A DNA stretch of 64,000 nucleotides from Hexactinellida sp. DTS-2022 (Eukaryota; Porifera; Hexactinellida). The stretch's first letter is position 1; each line of letters begins with the position of its first letter. The position numbers and the translations under genes are program-made. Positions 25,343-38,198 of this stretch are shown piece by piece. The notes beneath the pieces are model-generated. The model did no database searches and had not been told where the DNA came from. It saw only the letters and a list, made by a program, of their open reading frames with translations. Location: positions 2,297,042 to 2,361,041 of the forward strand of contig JAPNXP010000010.1 of NCBI GenBank assembly GCA_028753945.1, in the 5' to 3' direction.

Positions 25343-25903
25343 ACTATATATACAATTCGATTCTAAAAGAACCACTAGAAGATGAAGATATTTTGCTAAT
25401 ATGCTTAGTAAACATTTCCGAATTTATAATGAAAATTAATATATATAAACCAGCACTTAAATACGTTTTATGGACGAAAATAGTATCTCGGATACCACTT
25501 GTATTTTAGCATGTGGTTGCTTTATAATTTTTTCAAATCTTTAGAATGTCGCCATTTAGTGATTTAGTAGTCTTGGAGTGTTAATTTATTATATCCCTAT
25601 TTAGTATTCCTGTTATAAAATTATTATAAGGTAAGAAGAAAATGCAATTTATGATAATTGATTTTTTTTTATTTTTTCGCAAATTGTTACCATCACCATT
25701 AAATAGCGTCTAAACGGCTTAACGACAAATCTGAGATCTCAAAAGTGGTTCTAATCTACTCGAAATGGTTGATTACCCATATACAACCCAAATAATAACA
25801 ATAGAAAGCATAGTTTAGCTTAGAATGAAATATAAACTGGCCTTCTATTTTTTACCTTCTAGGTGACATACACGGCCGGATATTAAGTAGGCCAACGATT
25901 GAC

Positions 25904-26742
25904 CAAATATAGACTTCGTAAACTTGAGTAGATCTATTAATTTATTGAAAAGTTGAGTAGATTTGGATTTTAATTACAAAAACTTGTGCAGAATTGGAAT
26001 TATTTTGAAAAACTTTTGTAGATTCGGAAAGATCTAGTTTTATAATTGAGTATCAGTAAAAAGTTTAGTATATTTGGAATTTACCCAATAATTAATTTAT
26101 AAAATCACATGAGAATACTTAAATAATAAAGTATTGCTCTAAAATACAAGATTATTTGGAGTACTTTACACAAGTTTATCACTAATATTTCGTACTTAAT
26201 GAGATAATAAATAATAAAATATTTCCCGACGATTGGTAAATATTAGGTACCGGCCAAGTTCCTACAGGGTGAGAACCAAAAATGCCTCAAAGTGGGTGAG
26301 GAGCATATATGTAGAGGGTCTACGAACATAATAGCTAAATTACAGAATAGTGACAATAACAGCATGCGATAATAGGTATAGTGGGCAGGGGTTAGTATGA
26401 ACAATACAATAGGTTGAATAACATCTACTTTGTATTATGCTTATTGATTAGTTTTATCTAAGGCCATTTAGAATAAATTAATTGTTTGTCATCCCGGTCT
26501 GTCCTAGACTTTATTGAAGGTTTATATCAAACTTGAGATTGAGCCCATCTGAGTGACCTCTTAGTGATTGCTCTCTACGCTCGCTCTAGATCCGCCCCTG
26601 GTAAAGGGATTGCTATGTTTGTATGATGATGCCCGACCTCATAAACCAACCAGCTCATATCACTACATCCATGATATCACTAGTATATCCACTGTCTCAC
26701 TGCATCTTGTATATGACTGTATACATTGGCAATTCTTATAAG
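25904..26742. repeat. Inverted AACTTGAGTAGATT array, then unassigned DNA
   Basis: Degenerate units like AACTTGAGTAGATTTGGA recur at 25918-26080, the inverse of the array at 20920-21030. They end in GGAATTTACCC, which mirrors GGGGAAAATTCC at 17456. From 26090 to 26742 I see nothing supported. Confidence 0.5.
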
Positions 26743-26744
26743 TA

Positions 26745-26929
26745 CAGTCAACTCCGCTTAATTGGGACACCAGTTAATCGGTTTCTCCGCTTAATCGGGT
26801 CAAAATTTCACAGGATTTATAGGACAGAATTACAGTTTGGCTTACAATATTTTCGGTTAATCGGTTTCTCCGCTTAATCTGGTCAAAACAACCTGGTCCC
26901 GATGTGACCCAATTAAGCGGAGTTGACTG
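26745..26929. repeat. MITE-B copy 4, best preserved
   Basis: TA|CAGTCAACTCCGCTTAATTG ... AATTAAGCGGAGTTGACTG|TA, with internal GGTTTCTCCGCTTAATCNGG repeats. It serves as the reference for the family. Confidence 0.9.
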
Positions 26930-26931
26930 TA

Positions 26932-27263
26932 TAATCAAATACCTTATCGAATTCAACTGGTAACGATATTTATACTATAATATACTAAATTCTGGGGATC
27001 AAGGAAGGTAAAACATTTGATATTATTGTATAATCTATGCACAAATTGTCACTATATCCAATAATGATATCAATTTAACCAATAAAATATCACTATATCC
27101 ATTACGTACTGTAACTGTAAGTCCATTAGGACTATTACCGGGACATTGGGCCGTGTGCTCCGAAATACATTAGTTTCATTATCTTCGCAGATCTGAAATC
27201 CCTCCATACCTTATTTTCTTGTTTGTTGGAGGTCAATTATACTATACCCAGGTTTCATCACCA
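26932..27263. other. Intronic DNA, nothing recognised
   Basis: No supported gene or repeat. Confidence 0.4.
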
Positions 27264-27271
27264 GTTACTTC

Positions 27272-27434
27272 CAGGGGCGGTCGCAGCATCTGGCCAACCT
27301 GGGGCAAGGAGGGGCTTTTAGTATAATTGCACGGGGCATGCCCCATGCAATTATACTTGAAACTTGGTTGGACCTCGGGGCATAATGTTTTAACCCTGGG
27401 CTTTTGCCCCGAATGCCCCCTGGGGCCGCCACTG
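27272..27434. repeat. hAT-type MITE, 163 bp
   Basis: CAGGGGCGGTCGCAG ... GGGGCCGCCACTG flanked by GTTACTTC and GTTACTAC (7 of 8). GC-rich palindromic interior. Confidence 0.75.
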
Positions 27435-27442
27435 GTTACTAC

Positions 27443-27878
27443 CTCAAACAAGATTCGGTGATCGCCTACTTTGACAACTCTAGCTCACTATGGGAACATT
27501 TAACCCTAGTGACATTTTGAGTCTTGTTTAGCAAAGGTGGGACCCAAAGGGAAAAACCTTCGTTAATTTAGTTAAGACTTCGAAATGTGATCGAGACCTC
27601 CTATCGAGATCCCAATCCAAAAAAAAGCGTTAGGGGTGATTTCGGTGATTTAGTATAGAGCCTCAATTAAAAAATCCAAAATTACATCGAAAATGTATCT
27701 GTTCATAGTGGGGCCGCGGAAAAAAGTATGACACCGAGGTCAGAAAGATTACATGTAACAATTTGGTGCTTTCTTGGTAGCATAGTTGTCAATTCTGTAA
27801 CATATTTTGCTCCTAAATTTCTTCCGAATCTAGTCAATTATCTTACTGATATTTTAAAACCATGAATCATAGCCTACT
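27443..27878. other. Intronic DNA, nothing recognised
   Basis: No supported gene or repeat. Confidence 0.4.
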
Positions 27879-29492
27879 ATACATAATACCTAAGAGTAAA
27901 TTGTAGAATTTGTACCAGGGATGCGTTTGCCGATATAATTATTAATCACTTGTAATGCATTAAATTTGACTATTCTGTATTAATACAGTTTACTAAAATT
28001 ATTTTGATAAATTTTCTGGATAGTTTTAATTATATTTCTTCTTTATTTTCGCATCTTTCTAACATTCCTGTTATTTAAATTTTGCTAGCAACTTATATTT
28101 TCGAATGTCTAACAATTTTTCTGCCCAGACTACAGGAGCAATTGCGACACGAATGAAATAATTGCAGTTTACAAGATGCCACTTAAGCCAGATGAACTGA
28201 AACACGCATGGCTGCGAGATCTGCACAGAGATATTGATGAGCTGAAATTCGTGTATGTATGCTCTAAGGAGTGTAAGCATTTTAGAGAGGAATGTATCGA
28301 ATATATTCATAGAGTCCAGAGTGGAGACAGGAGTTATCGAGAGAAACCAAGGAGTCGCCCTAAACTGAAAGAGGGGCAGTGCCAGCTATACTACCAGGAT
28401 ATCCACTTTATTCTTCATCTCACTATACCAACAATAAAGGCATCCGTATCCCCCGAGAATGCAAGGATGACGAACCCCTCAATTAAGCGGTGACACTTAG
28501 TCTCAAGACAGAAAAGGCATGAAAGATTTAAGATCCAAGGTTTCCAGGAGTTCAAGATAAGTTCCCTTTTCTCTCAATACATAAAACGTTGTTCTTATGG
28601 TACCCTGATTAATATACTTTAATTATTATGCGTCCTATTTTTCATAATCGTAAATTTAACTTGATATCTACTTGTTAGTAGATTTTGATTTATCCGTAAA
28701 AACTTATTTAAATGGTGAAATGTTTTCAATTTCTTGAGTAACTTTGAGTGATATATTCGACAATTTGTATCTATCCTTGATAAAATTTCAATCCACCACC
28801 TTCTATAGACACTAAACATTTTCCCACTATGTAGTTCTAATATTACATTTCATATCGCTTCCGCTGAACATCATCTCCAACAAATTATTGATAATATACA
28901 TGAAACCAAATCCGATGATGAACTGATTCCTTATCCAGAAGTTTCTAGACTCCAATGATTATTTGCATGCCTCAAAACAGTCTTGTAACGAAAATAGGCG
29001 GAGATATAACGTATTAACCCGAATTTTATCTCTGAAAACACATCTCATTTCACCTGTAGTAGGGTTAAAATCTAAGATTCCGTGACCAAACTCTGGCAAG
29101 TAAATTTTTATGCCTGATTCTGATACTTTAGGGTATATCTCGCTATTTAAGCTCCCATCCCGGCCTCGAAAATTCGGCAAACTATTTATAGCGACAAATT
29201 CAAAGAACTTCCAGCAATCATTTTGAAAAATGAATTCCCCTCTCTGAACATTACATAAATTGAGATTAGAGTGTTTTTAAACAGTATACAATAAATGCTA
29301 GCTGCATTGAAAATTTCAACTCAATCGTATGTATACTTTTATTGTAGTAGCCTTTTGAAGATTCCAAACCTCATTGTCTCCATGGGAGGTCCATTCTTTA
29401 TCTATTTTTTTAAGAGATTTGAAGCATATCTTGTCCTTTATACATACAATTACCTCTTTACTGGCTAAGTAGTATGTCTCCATCTAAATTTT

Positions 29493-29667
29493 GGTAACAG
29501 ACCAGAATTTTCCAATCTAATTTTTCTGGGGATCTCACATGGGGGAGACGAAGCGAAAAAAATTGAACCATAATCGTTTTTTTCGCCCACTTTTATCATA
29601 TTTTGATATTAATGGACTTGATTTTTGAATTTTTGTATTGTCTAAGCATAAATTCTGGTTTGTTACC
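29493..29667. repeat. Short inverted-repeat insertion in MITE-E copy 2
   Basis: GGTAACAGACCAGAATTT pairs with AAATTCTGGTTTGTTACC. There is no clear duplication because the surrounding arm is itself palindromic. Confidence 0.55.
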
Positions 29668-30026
29668 GAAATTTAGATCGAGACATACTACTTAGCTAGT
29701 TAAAAGGAATTCCATGTATATAGGATAGATATGTTCAAATCCCTTAAAAAATAGTTTAAAGAAGGGACCTCCCATGCCATGGTGACAAATGACGTAGGTA
29801 TCTTCATAAGGTTATTACATTTAGAGTATAGTCCAGATTGAGTTGAAATTTTCAGTGCAGCTAGTACTTATTGTATATACTGTTCAAAAAATACTCTCTC
29901 AAATGTTCCGATTGGGGAATTAATTTTCAAAATGATGCCGGAGGCCCTTTGAATCTGTCGCTTTTAAAACCTTGGCCCAAATTTTGAGACCGGCATGGGA
30001 GCTTAATTTCGAGATATACCCTAAAG

Positions 30027-31980
30027 CAGGGGTCGGCAACCTTTTCAGCCTGCGGGCCAGATTGAGTAATTTACTGCATTATTCGGGCCAAGCGATTTAT
30101 TATCCTTTGGTCATACTCGTAATTTCCATTGTAGAATTTTTAATTATGACTAAATATCATTGACTTTTCTTAATAATATTGTTGTGAAGCGGAGTGCGCG
30201 CTTAGACGGAAACGTTATAGATACAAGGTACTATTATTACTTGAGAATACTGACAATAGAGAAAAACAGAAATAATGTTGGTATGCAATACCAGGGACTT
30301 CTTTAATATACGGACTGTAAACTTCGATTTACGGTCAAATTAGCGTAGGTCTAAAACAGTATTATTACTTATTGAAATCCCGTAATCCGCTAATGCTAGA
30401 CTCAGGAAATGTATTATTGTCGTATAGGAAGTCATATTTTGTGAGTCCAACGGTAATATTGGTTTATCGAAAATATTTGTGGAATGTAAGTTATGCGATT
30501 TTCACACCCTTCCATATATGGTAATATTGTTAAAATCTCGAGATTACTTAACTTTATACATATGAAATGTATCATTTTCGTACGGGAAATAATATTTGGG
30601 AGTCCCACGGTCATATTGGTTTATCGAAAATATTTGTGGAATGTAAGTTATTCGATTGTCACACCTTTCCATATATGGTAATATTGTCAAAATCTCGAGA
30701 TTAGTTAGTTTTATCTATATGAAATTTATAATTGGCGAATGGGAAATGGGAATTCATATTTAGGGACTCAGTAGATCACATTGATTTACCTAAGGCGTTC
30801 CCCTTAGCCTATATTATTATTTTGGCACTCTCCATAGGAGGATTGCCCCGACCCTGTTTCGTAGTTTTGCTAATTCTTACCTATCAGATATCTGTCATTA
30901 TGTTGTTCATTAAAAACAACAAGGCTGGATTCGGTTAACCGGTTACCGTTGCTGACATCGGTTAACGGTTAGAGATTTTATTAACCAGTTAGCCGGTCTG
31001 TTGAATAACAGTAGAGTTATTGGGAAATTAATGTATAAAGTATTAAATTTTTTTGAATTATATCAGAATATGTAGTCCTAAATCCATTTCTCATCACCAC
31101 TTAATACATTTTATTGGACAACATTGATTTAAGTATAGATTTGAAAGAAACTTATCAAGAATATTTAATAAACAACATAATGACAGATATCTGATATGTA
31201 AGTATTAGCTAAACTACAAAACAGGGTCGGGGCAATCCTCCTGTGGAGAGTGCCAAAATAATAATATAGGCTAAGGGGAACGCCTTAGGTAAATCAATGT
31301 GATCTACTGAGTCCCTAATATGAATTCCCATTTCCCATTCACCAATAATAAATTTAATATGTATAAAACTAACTAATCTCGAGATTTTGACAATATTACC
31401 ATATATGCAAAGGTGTGAGAATCGCATAACTTACATTCCACAAATATTTTCGATAAACCAATATTACCGTTGGACTCACAAAATATGACTTCCTATACGA
31501 CAATAATACATTTCCTGTGTCTAGCATTAGCGGATTACGGGATATCAATAAGTAACAATACTGTTAGGCCTACGCTAATTTGATCGTAAAACGAAGTTTA
31601 CAGTCCCTATATTAAAGAAGTCCCTGGCAATACTAAACTAACTAATTGGCTCTTATATATACAAGCACTAGTGAATACCTATACTATTCTAAGTGAGGGG
31701 TCTGGTATACTAATTCGGTCTAACAATATTACCACTATTATTTATAAAAAGATTTTCAGGGTCTCATTTTATAGAGGCTTATAGAAATCGTTTTACTACT
31801 TCACTAATCCGTACAATTTCACAATCGGAACAGAATTTCTTTGAATCGCAACACCTCTAGCGAGGGTGTATGATGTTGGATTTCATTTGAATGACCGAAT
31901 CGGGGGTCACGATGAGCAGGTTTATAGAGAGCAGCGGGCCGGATAATTTCGCCTCGCGGGCCGGGGGTTGCCGACCCCTG
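30027..31980. mobile_element. hAT-type element, 1.95 kb, perfect TSD
   Basis: CAGGGGTCGGCAACCTTTTC and GGGGGTTGCCGACCCCTG are inverted termini; CCCTAAAG repeats perfectly at 30019-30026 and 31981-31988. The GGGCC-rich subterminal sequence is typical of hAT/Charlie-like elements. The interior is non-coding and dominated by the foldback element at 30292-31626. Confidence 0.92.
30292..31626. repeat. Foldback element with arms of several hundred bases
   Basis: Arms at 30292 to about 30910 and about 31190-31626 are reverse complements (CAGGGACTTCTTTAATATA ... TATATTAAAGAAGTCCCTG), covering GGTTTATCGAAAATATTTGT and AGGATTGCCCCGACCCTGTT. The left arm contains a partial internal duplication (30480-30600 against 30600-30700). 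GCAATAC occurs directly on both sides (7 bp). Overlapping short frames are not genes. Confidence 0.85.
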
Positions 31981-33498
31981 CCCTAAAGTATCAGAATAAA
32001 GCATAAAACTTTACTTGTCAAAGGTTGGTTTCGGAATCTTAGATTTTGAACCTACTACTGTATCATATCATTAAGTTCAGAGTATGTCCAGTTTATCTCT
32101 TCCGCACCCCGGTACATTACAAAAGTTGTATTCATCCTTTGGTCTTGAAACGAGTTTTACATTCCTTTACACAAGCCTCACAATATGTCTCTCTGGAAGA
32201 AAGACATGGTATTTTTAAATGGATGAGATTCATGTCCATACCGATATTTCTTAGAAAGCGGGTAAAATACTTTGTTCTAACCTTGATCCAGATAATCCTG
32301 CCCACACTGTTTTCGCTCTTATTTTCTCCAGCTTGTATAAGAAATGATCTTCTATTGTTCGTCTTTTGTCATGTTCTTCTGTAACAACTGAAAATTTATT
32401 TGTGACTATCATATCTATTATTGATGATGTCGAAGAATGTGGCTTATTCGTTCAAATCATCTCTACCGGCAACTATCCTCTTAAAGTCCAAATTTTTATA
32501 TTGTTTTCCCCTATTGGCAAACTGGATGCAAAAGTACTACTTCCTTGTAATATCAATAATAAATTTTCCCCGTTTGACTTTGTAAACATATTCTTACAAG
32601 TTTTCGATATAATTGGTTAAATCACAATCTGATGGTAAACTGTTTTCTTATTTTGATTTAATTGTTTTTCTATTGTCCAGTGTACCTATCCATTGAAAAT
32701 ATGTCATTCTTCTTTATGCGTGTGCTATCTAACTCCGAGAGTGATAGCTTGGCAAATCTTCGCTCCACGTTTGACAGCTAAATCTTGTCACCCATCCAGA
32801 AGTTCATGAATCCACCATTGCTGGTTTTGTCATGCAGAATGAACAACGAACTCCAGCATTGTAATCCAACACTTTCTGACTTTGTTGGGATTCTCCTATT
32901 TCTTTGGAAAATCTTCAACGTCAACATGCCCTATAAACATGTTCGTTTGAATAATCCTATTCTAAATTTCTAACATTTAATGATGCTCAATTTATCTTCT
33001 TGGACGAATTGTTTACTGGTTAGATGCTTGGCAATCACTGCCCGAGAAAGTTGGTAAATTGAGCAAACAGACATGTTCAAGCTTAAAACATGTATATCTT
33101 GTGTTACCTCAGATGATAATTTTTCTAACAGAGACCTGCGTTATTCATACTTATTAACATCATTCTTACAGACAGACCCTTTAGAACACCATTTAGGGAT
33201 ATATCATATAATGTCAGGAACTAATTACCATGTTTCCTATCTGCAAATCTTTGAATCCGAGCGTCGTCTTAAAGTATCTAACATCCTGACCATGTTTTTC
33301 AGTCAAACTGTTCCTAGCACTTCTTATTTTCAAGAGTTAATTCAGTCTTTTTCATCTTTGTATGTGCAGATTCTAATAACGATTTTGACCTATACCCATT
33401 CTTACATGCAATTTCAGATCTTTCAGCTTTCGTGTGTAATTTAAGGTACTTCAATCCTTAACCTTTATACTGGCTACTCAGTACACCTATACTTAAAA

Positions 33499-35430
33499 CA
33501 GGGTTTTCCAACCTACGGCCCGCCAAAGGTTTTTGTCTGGCCCACCTGTCGTATATAACGGACGTAGGTCATACGACCAAAACAAAAATGACTACAAAGC
33601 AAATCCTTAATACCACTTTTATAGTCTAAAATATCATTTTTTGTCGAAAACTTTGTATTGATCAATCTTGTATGTTACCAGTTTGAATTCAGAGTTTTGC
33701 CCAGACACCTCGCGGAATATCTATTAAATTTCACGAATGTTGCTATCTCAAAACTGTTAATATTTAATATTCAAACTCTCGTTTATATGATTTCCAAACA
33801 TATCTCAATTATACAAAATGCTCTATCTAATATCTGTTTCATTCATGAATTATTAAAATTTTCCGTGAGTTTCCCTTACTGAAACCAAAGATGGCCACTC
33901 TGATGACTGCTGTCCACAAAAGGAAAATTGATGGAGAATGTAGATTTTTCAAAGGCTCTTGGACTAATGATTTTTTTGTAATCGAGCACAATGAGGTCCT
34001 AGTTTGCCTGATTTCTGGAAAAGATAGCTGTTTTCAAGGAATACAATATCAAGCGACATTACTCTACGAAACACGCTAGCAAATTCGACATGTTGAACGG
34101 TCAGTTGAGAATCGATCGAGCGAACTCGCTAAAACAGAACATGATCGGTCAACAATCTTTATTCAAAGCTGCAGGATATTGTTCTGAGGCAGCTACCAAG
34201 GTGAGCTTTTTGATATCAGAAGCAATAGCCAAGAGAGAGAAACCATTATCTGATGGAGAATTTGTGTAAGACTGCTTGGAATTATTTACATCTGTGGTAT
34301 GTCCTGACAAAACTCGATGATAGAGAAAACCAGCCTTTCATCTCAGACTGTTGCTAGAAGAGTGGATGACTTCGCACACAATAGTCAAAACATTTTGCTG
34401 AACAGACTTTGTACCTGTCAATTTTATAGTTTAGCCATCGATGAAAGCACAGATTGTGTGATACAGCTCAACTTTCAATATTTATAAGAGGAGTTACAAA
34501 AGGTTTTGAAGTCATTGAAGTAGTAATTACTCGATCTATGTCCGATGAAAGATACAACAACTGGACAAGACATTTTCGACGAAGTAAAACATATAATGAC
34601 GAAATTCAATTTAAGTGAGGACAAACTTTGTGGCGTAACAACTGATGGAGCCCCTGCGATGATAAGAAAGCATAAAGGATTCACTTCCATAATGCTTAAA
34701 TCTATATCCCATGAAGTTATTACACATCACTGCAACATTCACCAGCAACATTCACCAGCAACAACTGTGTGCAAAACCCTGGAGATGAAACTTGTGATGG
34801 AAAAGTTGTTCTACAGTTAACTTCATAAGATCCAAGGAACTCAATCATAGGCAGTTCCAGGGCTTTCTTACAGAAGTTGGATCAGACCACGACGATGTCA
34901 TTTATTTCAACCATATTCGCTGGCTCAGCAGAGCGGCCACTCTTGACAGATTCTATTCCCTACTTGAAGAAATAAAATCCTTCATAAAAATCAAAGAAAA
35001 AGATGTAAGCTTTATGGAAGATGATGATTGGTTGAATGACTTGGCATTTCTAGTTGATAATACCAAGTATCTTTCGGAACTTAATGTGAAACTACAAGGA
35101 AAGGAACAATATGTCAACAAACTCTATGATCATGTACAAGCATTCATTCGGACATTAGAATTTGTTCAGAAACAGTTTATTAACAAGAAATTTATGCATT
35201 TACAACGCTATCTACTAGGGATTGAAGAACAGTGAGGTATTAAAAGTATTCTGCACTCATTGGAATTCAAAGAAATGAATTTGAACAAAGGTTTTCGGAT
35301 TTCAGGAACACTGTGAGGAACTAAAACTGTTTTCAGGTCCATTTAGAATTGATGTCAATGAAGCTCCTGCCATGGTCCAATTGGAATTAATTGACATTTA
35401 AAGTGACAGTGATTTAAAGAGGGCTTTCGC
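33499..35430 (+). pseudogene. hAT transposase relic, GTF2IRD2/SPIN-like
   Basis: The element starts with CAGGGTTTTCCAACCTACGG, a hAT-type terminus. The coding remnant runs from ATG at 33891 (KRKIDGECRFFKGSWTNDFF, a BED-like N-terminus) through SLAIDESTD-like sequence near 34430, TTGQDIFDEVKHIMTKFNLS, GVTTDGAPAM (a conserved hAT Asp region), HCNIHQQ, and WLNDLAFLVDNTKYLSEL, to NEAPAMVQLELIDI near 35400. At least six frame changes and stops occur. The 3' end is cut by a family-2 P-like terminus at 35432, and the C-terminal dimerisation region is missing. Confidence 0.85.
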
Positions 35431-35431
35431 T

Positions 35432-35520
35432 GAACCATGGCCTACTTAATATACGGCTATATATGTCGCCGAGAAGGCCATAAAACAAAGAGGCCAGTTT
35501 CTAATTTTCAAAATGGAGAA
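35432..35520. repeat. Left end of a family-2 P-like element, right end not found
   Basis: CATGGCCTACTTAATATACG followed by GCCGAGAAGGCC matches the termini at 21788 and 53072. No inverse terminus was located before 38 kb, so the length is unknown. Confidence 0.6.
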
Positions 35521-37316
35521 TTTATCTTTATTCGAATAATTAGCAATGATAGAGCTGAAAAGTGTATTATAACTATATAGGAATATGGTATCCAGGTATA
35601 CATAGCACCCTCCAGAATTGTGATATGTCATCATCTGATGACGTTATGGTTATTTTCTTTGCGAAATATCTTGTTTTTCTAGCATACTTTTAACATAGTT
35701 AAACGCGTTATAAATGTTCAAAATTGGAACATGGTTATACCCAGAAGTAGTAGAATAAAATATATCGAAATTATAAATTGAATGTTGACACATTCCTCGG
35801 TTGCCATGGAAAATGTATATTTCCTAAATGTGCCATAACTCAAAAACTATAAATGTTATGTAAACTAGACTGGTACTGATCTGTTCGGAATAGGTAACTT
35901 CCTATTCATCGATAATACATTTTATATGCCTAACTTCAATAATATTTGAGATAGTGAGTCATTACCTAATAATGAATTAAGTGTTAATTATCCCATTATC
36001 TCAAAAATTATTGGTAATTTCCAGAGCATTGGACAAGCGAAAATTTAAAAATTTCACTGACATAGTGTATCTGATTTATTTTCCTTGTTTATAAAGTGCA
36101 GTTCCTTTGTTTATGCTTTTTGATTAATGTTTATCTTCATAGTAGAGTAGACGACTACAAAGTAGCGTGTCGGAGGGGGAAGCTGATGTTGGAAATATGT
36201 TATATATTGAAGTCCAATGAAATACCGACGTCCTGATGTTTATGTTACTTTTTAATAAGTTTTTATGAATTTATTTGAATATTCTCTGTGATGTTATAGT
36301 ATAGTTTTGTAATATGATATTCTTAATTGTATTGTTAAATAGAGTATCACTTCTCAAAATTATAACTTTAGTCAATTTTCCTAAATTGAAAGGGGTTTTT
36401 GTAGGCCTAGACCTTAGATCGGATAGGAAAGTTTCAAGTCACGTTCAGTCACTTAGCAGCCAAATGCATCTGATAGAGAATTTTCTCTTGTTTAACTGTA
36501 GACTGCCTACTGATACACGTTGTGCCAGGAGGAAAACAGGTCGATAAAATAATTCAAATTTCAAGAAAATTGGGATTTAGACATTGTTTTGTACTCTCTA
36601 TCGATTTCATTCAAAAAATAATTAATTTCAGAAATAGTTATGATGACGTAGCAGAAAAGTGAACTGCTCCACTTGCCCGCCACTTGCTTTTCTAAATTAT
36701 AAATGTTATAATTTCACCGTAGAAATACCCGAAAGAAGATATTAGACTAAATAATATCTATTTAGTTTATTTGGTTTGACTAATACAGAGTTGTGATAGA
36801 TATAACTCAAATATATGTAATTTTTCGTAATCCATGGTTCATCAGAAACAAATTTGTCGATTTTTTTAAAAAGATGTAACTTTCGTATAGTGAATCGGAT
36901 TTGTTCAATTTTTGAGATCTGATGAGTAATAAGATAGTAGTCATTATTCAAGTTTAAAAACAAAGGATTACTTACATGTTAACGGCGTTATATCGATTTA
37001 AAGAGAAAGTATGTGACATCACTTTTTGTCGAAATCCTTTAGTAAATTTTTTCTAAAATTCTAGAATGTTGGTATATTATTGTGCTCTTGTTGAATTTCA
37101 AATTATTAGGTTCTAAATATTAAATTCAAAGAACTATAGGGTATGCTATTTTCCTGAAAATCACTCCGGCAGTCTACGGTTAATATTTTCTAATTAAAAT
37201 TCGGGCCAAAACAGGCCAAAGAAGTCCAACTAAATATTGGAAATAAATTTATTTAAAATTTATCTACGTATAGTAGGATTGATAAAATGTATGCTCGTAT
37301 GAAGCCGTAAGGGAGC
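35521..37316. other. Intronic DNA, nothing recognised
   Basis: Short frames only. It may belong in part to the element that starts at 35432. Confidence 0.4.
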
Positions 37317-37318
37317 TA

Positions 37319-37800
37319 CACTCCCCTAGCAAAAAAAGTATTCGTACATCCAAAGATCTCCTATGGAAATAGTACTATAAACTCTTATACTTATCGCTAA
37401 TGTACGTATACAAATTATATGAGATGTCGCTACTTTTGCTTCAGAATCGTTTTCTACGCAACCGAATTGACCATTGTAGAAGCTTTCAATTCAATTACAT
37501 ATTGATTAGTTTGAAAATTATCATCCGGTGTCACCATGTACCACTTCTTCCAATTGTCCCCATGCTACAAGATGGGAATAAGTGGTACATGGTGGCATTG
37601 GATGATAATTTTCAACCTAATCAGTAGCTAATAGAGTTCAAAGCTTCTTTAATGTATATTTCGAATGCTTGAATTACGAATATGAAATCTAAATTGCAAT
37701 ATCCCATGTATTTCGTTTACATTACTCATTATAATGGTATCTCTTTATTACTATTTTCTATGGGAATGCTTATGGAGTACGAATACTTTGGGTAGGGGAG
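37319..37800. repeat. Foldback MITE, about 480 bp
   Basis: TA|CACTCCCCTAGCAAAAAAAG pairs with CTTTGGGTAGGGGAG|TA. The centre is a near-perfect hairpin (GAAAATTATCATCCGGTGTC with its inverse, arms separated by CCCATGCTACAAGATGGG). Confidence 0.75.
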
Positions 37801-38198
37801 TATTGAGTATTAATCTACGATACAAATTGATTCGAATAAGCTTTTGAATAGTGCTTATAATCTGCTTTTATATTGTTATAAATACAGATGAAATCTGATT
37901 GCAGAATAGAAACTCATAACACCGCTTATAATTCGTGTTGATGTCTACTACTCAAATTGAATATTTGAACTACCAAGTGGAATATGCTAGAAATAAATAC
38001 ATTCCTTTGATCCTTAGGTATCTTAAAATCGAAAATATATGAATTTCACCCCAGTGATTAACTAATAGCTATGTATCTAAGTACACCTTGACTATTTCAT
38101 AGCCTACTCTATACGTATAAGGCCCAACAGTAACCTTGAAATAATGGACTAGGGATGCATTAATAGATGATAATATTAACCAACCACAATATTTTAAC

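Larger units (their letters stand above)
21788..25896. mobile_element. P-like family-2 element, palindromic, holding copy B
   Basis: Left CATGGCCTACTTAATATACG, right arm reverse-complementary (TATTAAGTAGGCCAAC). Flanks GATCGAC and GATTGAC match at 6 of 7. Both arms (21788-22007 and about 25690-25896) carry GGTTGATTACCC and GGCGCC/GGCGTC motifs shared with the element at 53072-59707. The centre is taken up by copy B, so this is a short non-autonomous family-2 element. Confidence 0.75.
29060..32054. repeat. Palindromic MITE-E copy 2, expanded by nested insertions
   Basis: TAGGGTTAAAATCTAAGATT ... AATCTTAGATTTTGAACCTA, pairing inward through CCGTGACCAAACTCTGGC and GGGTATATCTCG. The native part is about 0.9 kb; the rest is the insertions at 29493-29667 and 30027-31980. 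It interrupts copy C coding sequence after the equivalent of LKTHLISP. Confidence 0.85.
27879..33444 (+). mobile_element. P-like element copy C (family 1), interrupted, right end missing
   Basis: The left end CATAGCCTACTATACATAAT is recognisable, as is CCAGGGATGCG in the subterminal position. Coding remnants lie at 28140-29058 and, after the palindromic insertion at 29060-32054, at 32060-33444. No inverse terminus or duplication was found on the right, where a hAT relic begins at 33499. The left boundary is approximate. Confidence 0.7.
28140..33444 (+). pseudogene. P-type transposase with partial THAP domain (copy C), split
   Basis: The first part (28176-28493) covers the second half of a THAP domain (MPLKPDELKHAWLRDLHRDI, KHFREE) without the leading cysteines. 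After the insertion the RNase H-like core resumes: STGNYPLKVQIF, where Gly replaces the second catalytic Asp; then LQTDPLEHHLGIYHIMSG with D-x2-E; and LQIFESERRLK. Many frame changes occur. It is clearly dead and older-looking than copies B and E. Confidence 0.8.

Noticed and set aside
26896-26956. Possible tRNA-like folds in the MITE hairpins
   Set aside because: The stems are MITE inverted repeats; no A/B box pair or cloverleaf could be supported.
30432-31427. Conserved pairs of small proteins on opposite strands at 30.4-31.4 kb
   Set aside because: Identical peptides arise because the foldback arms are inverse copies.
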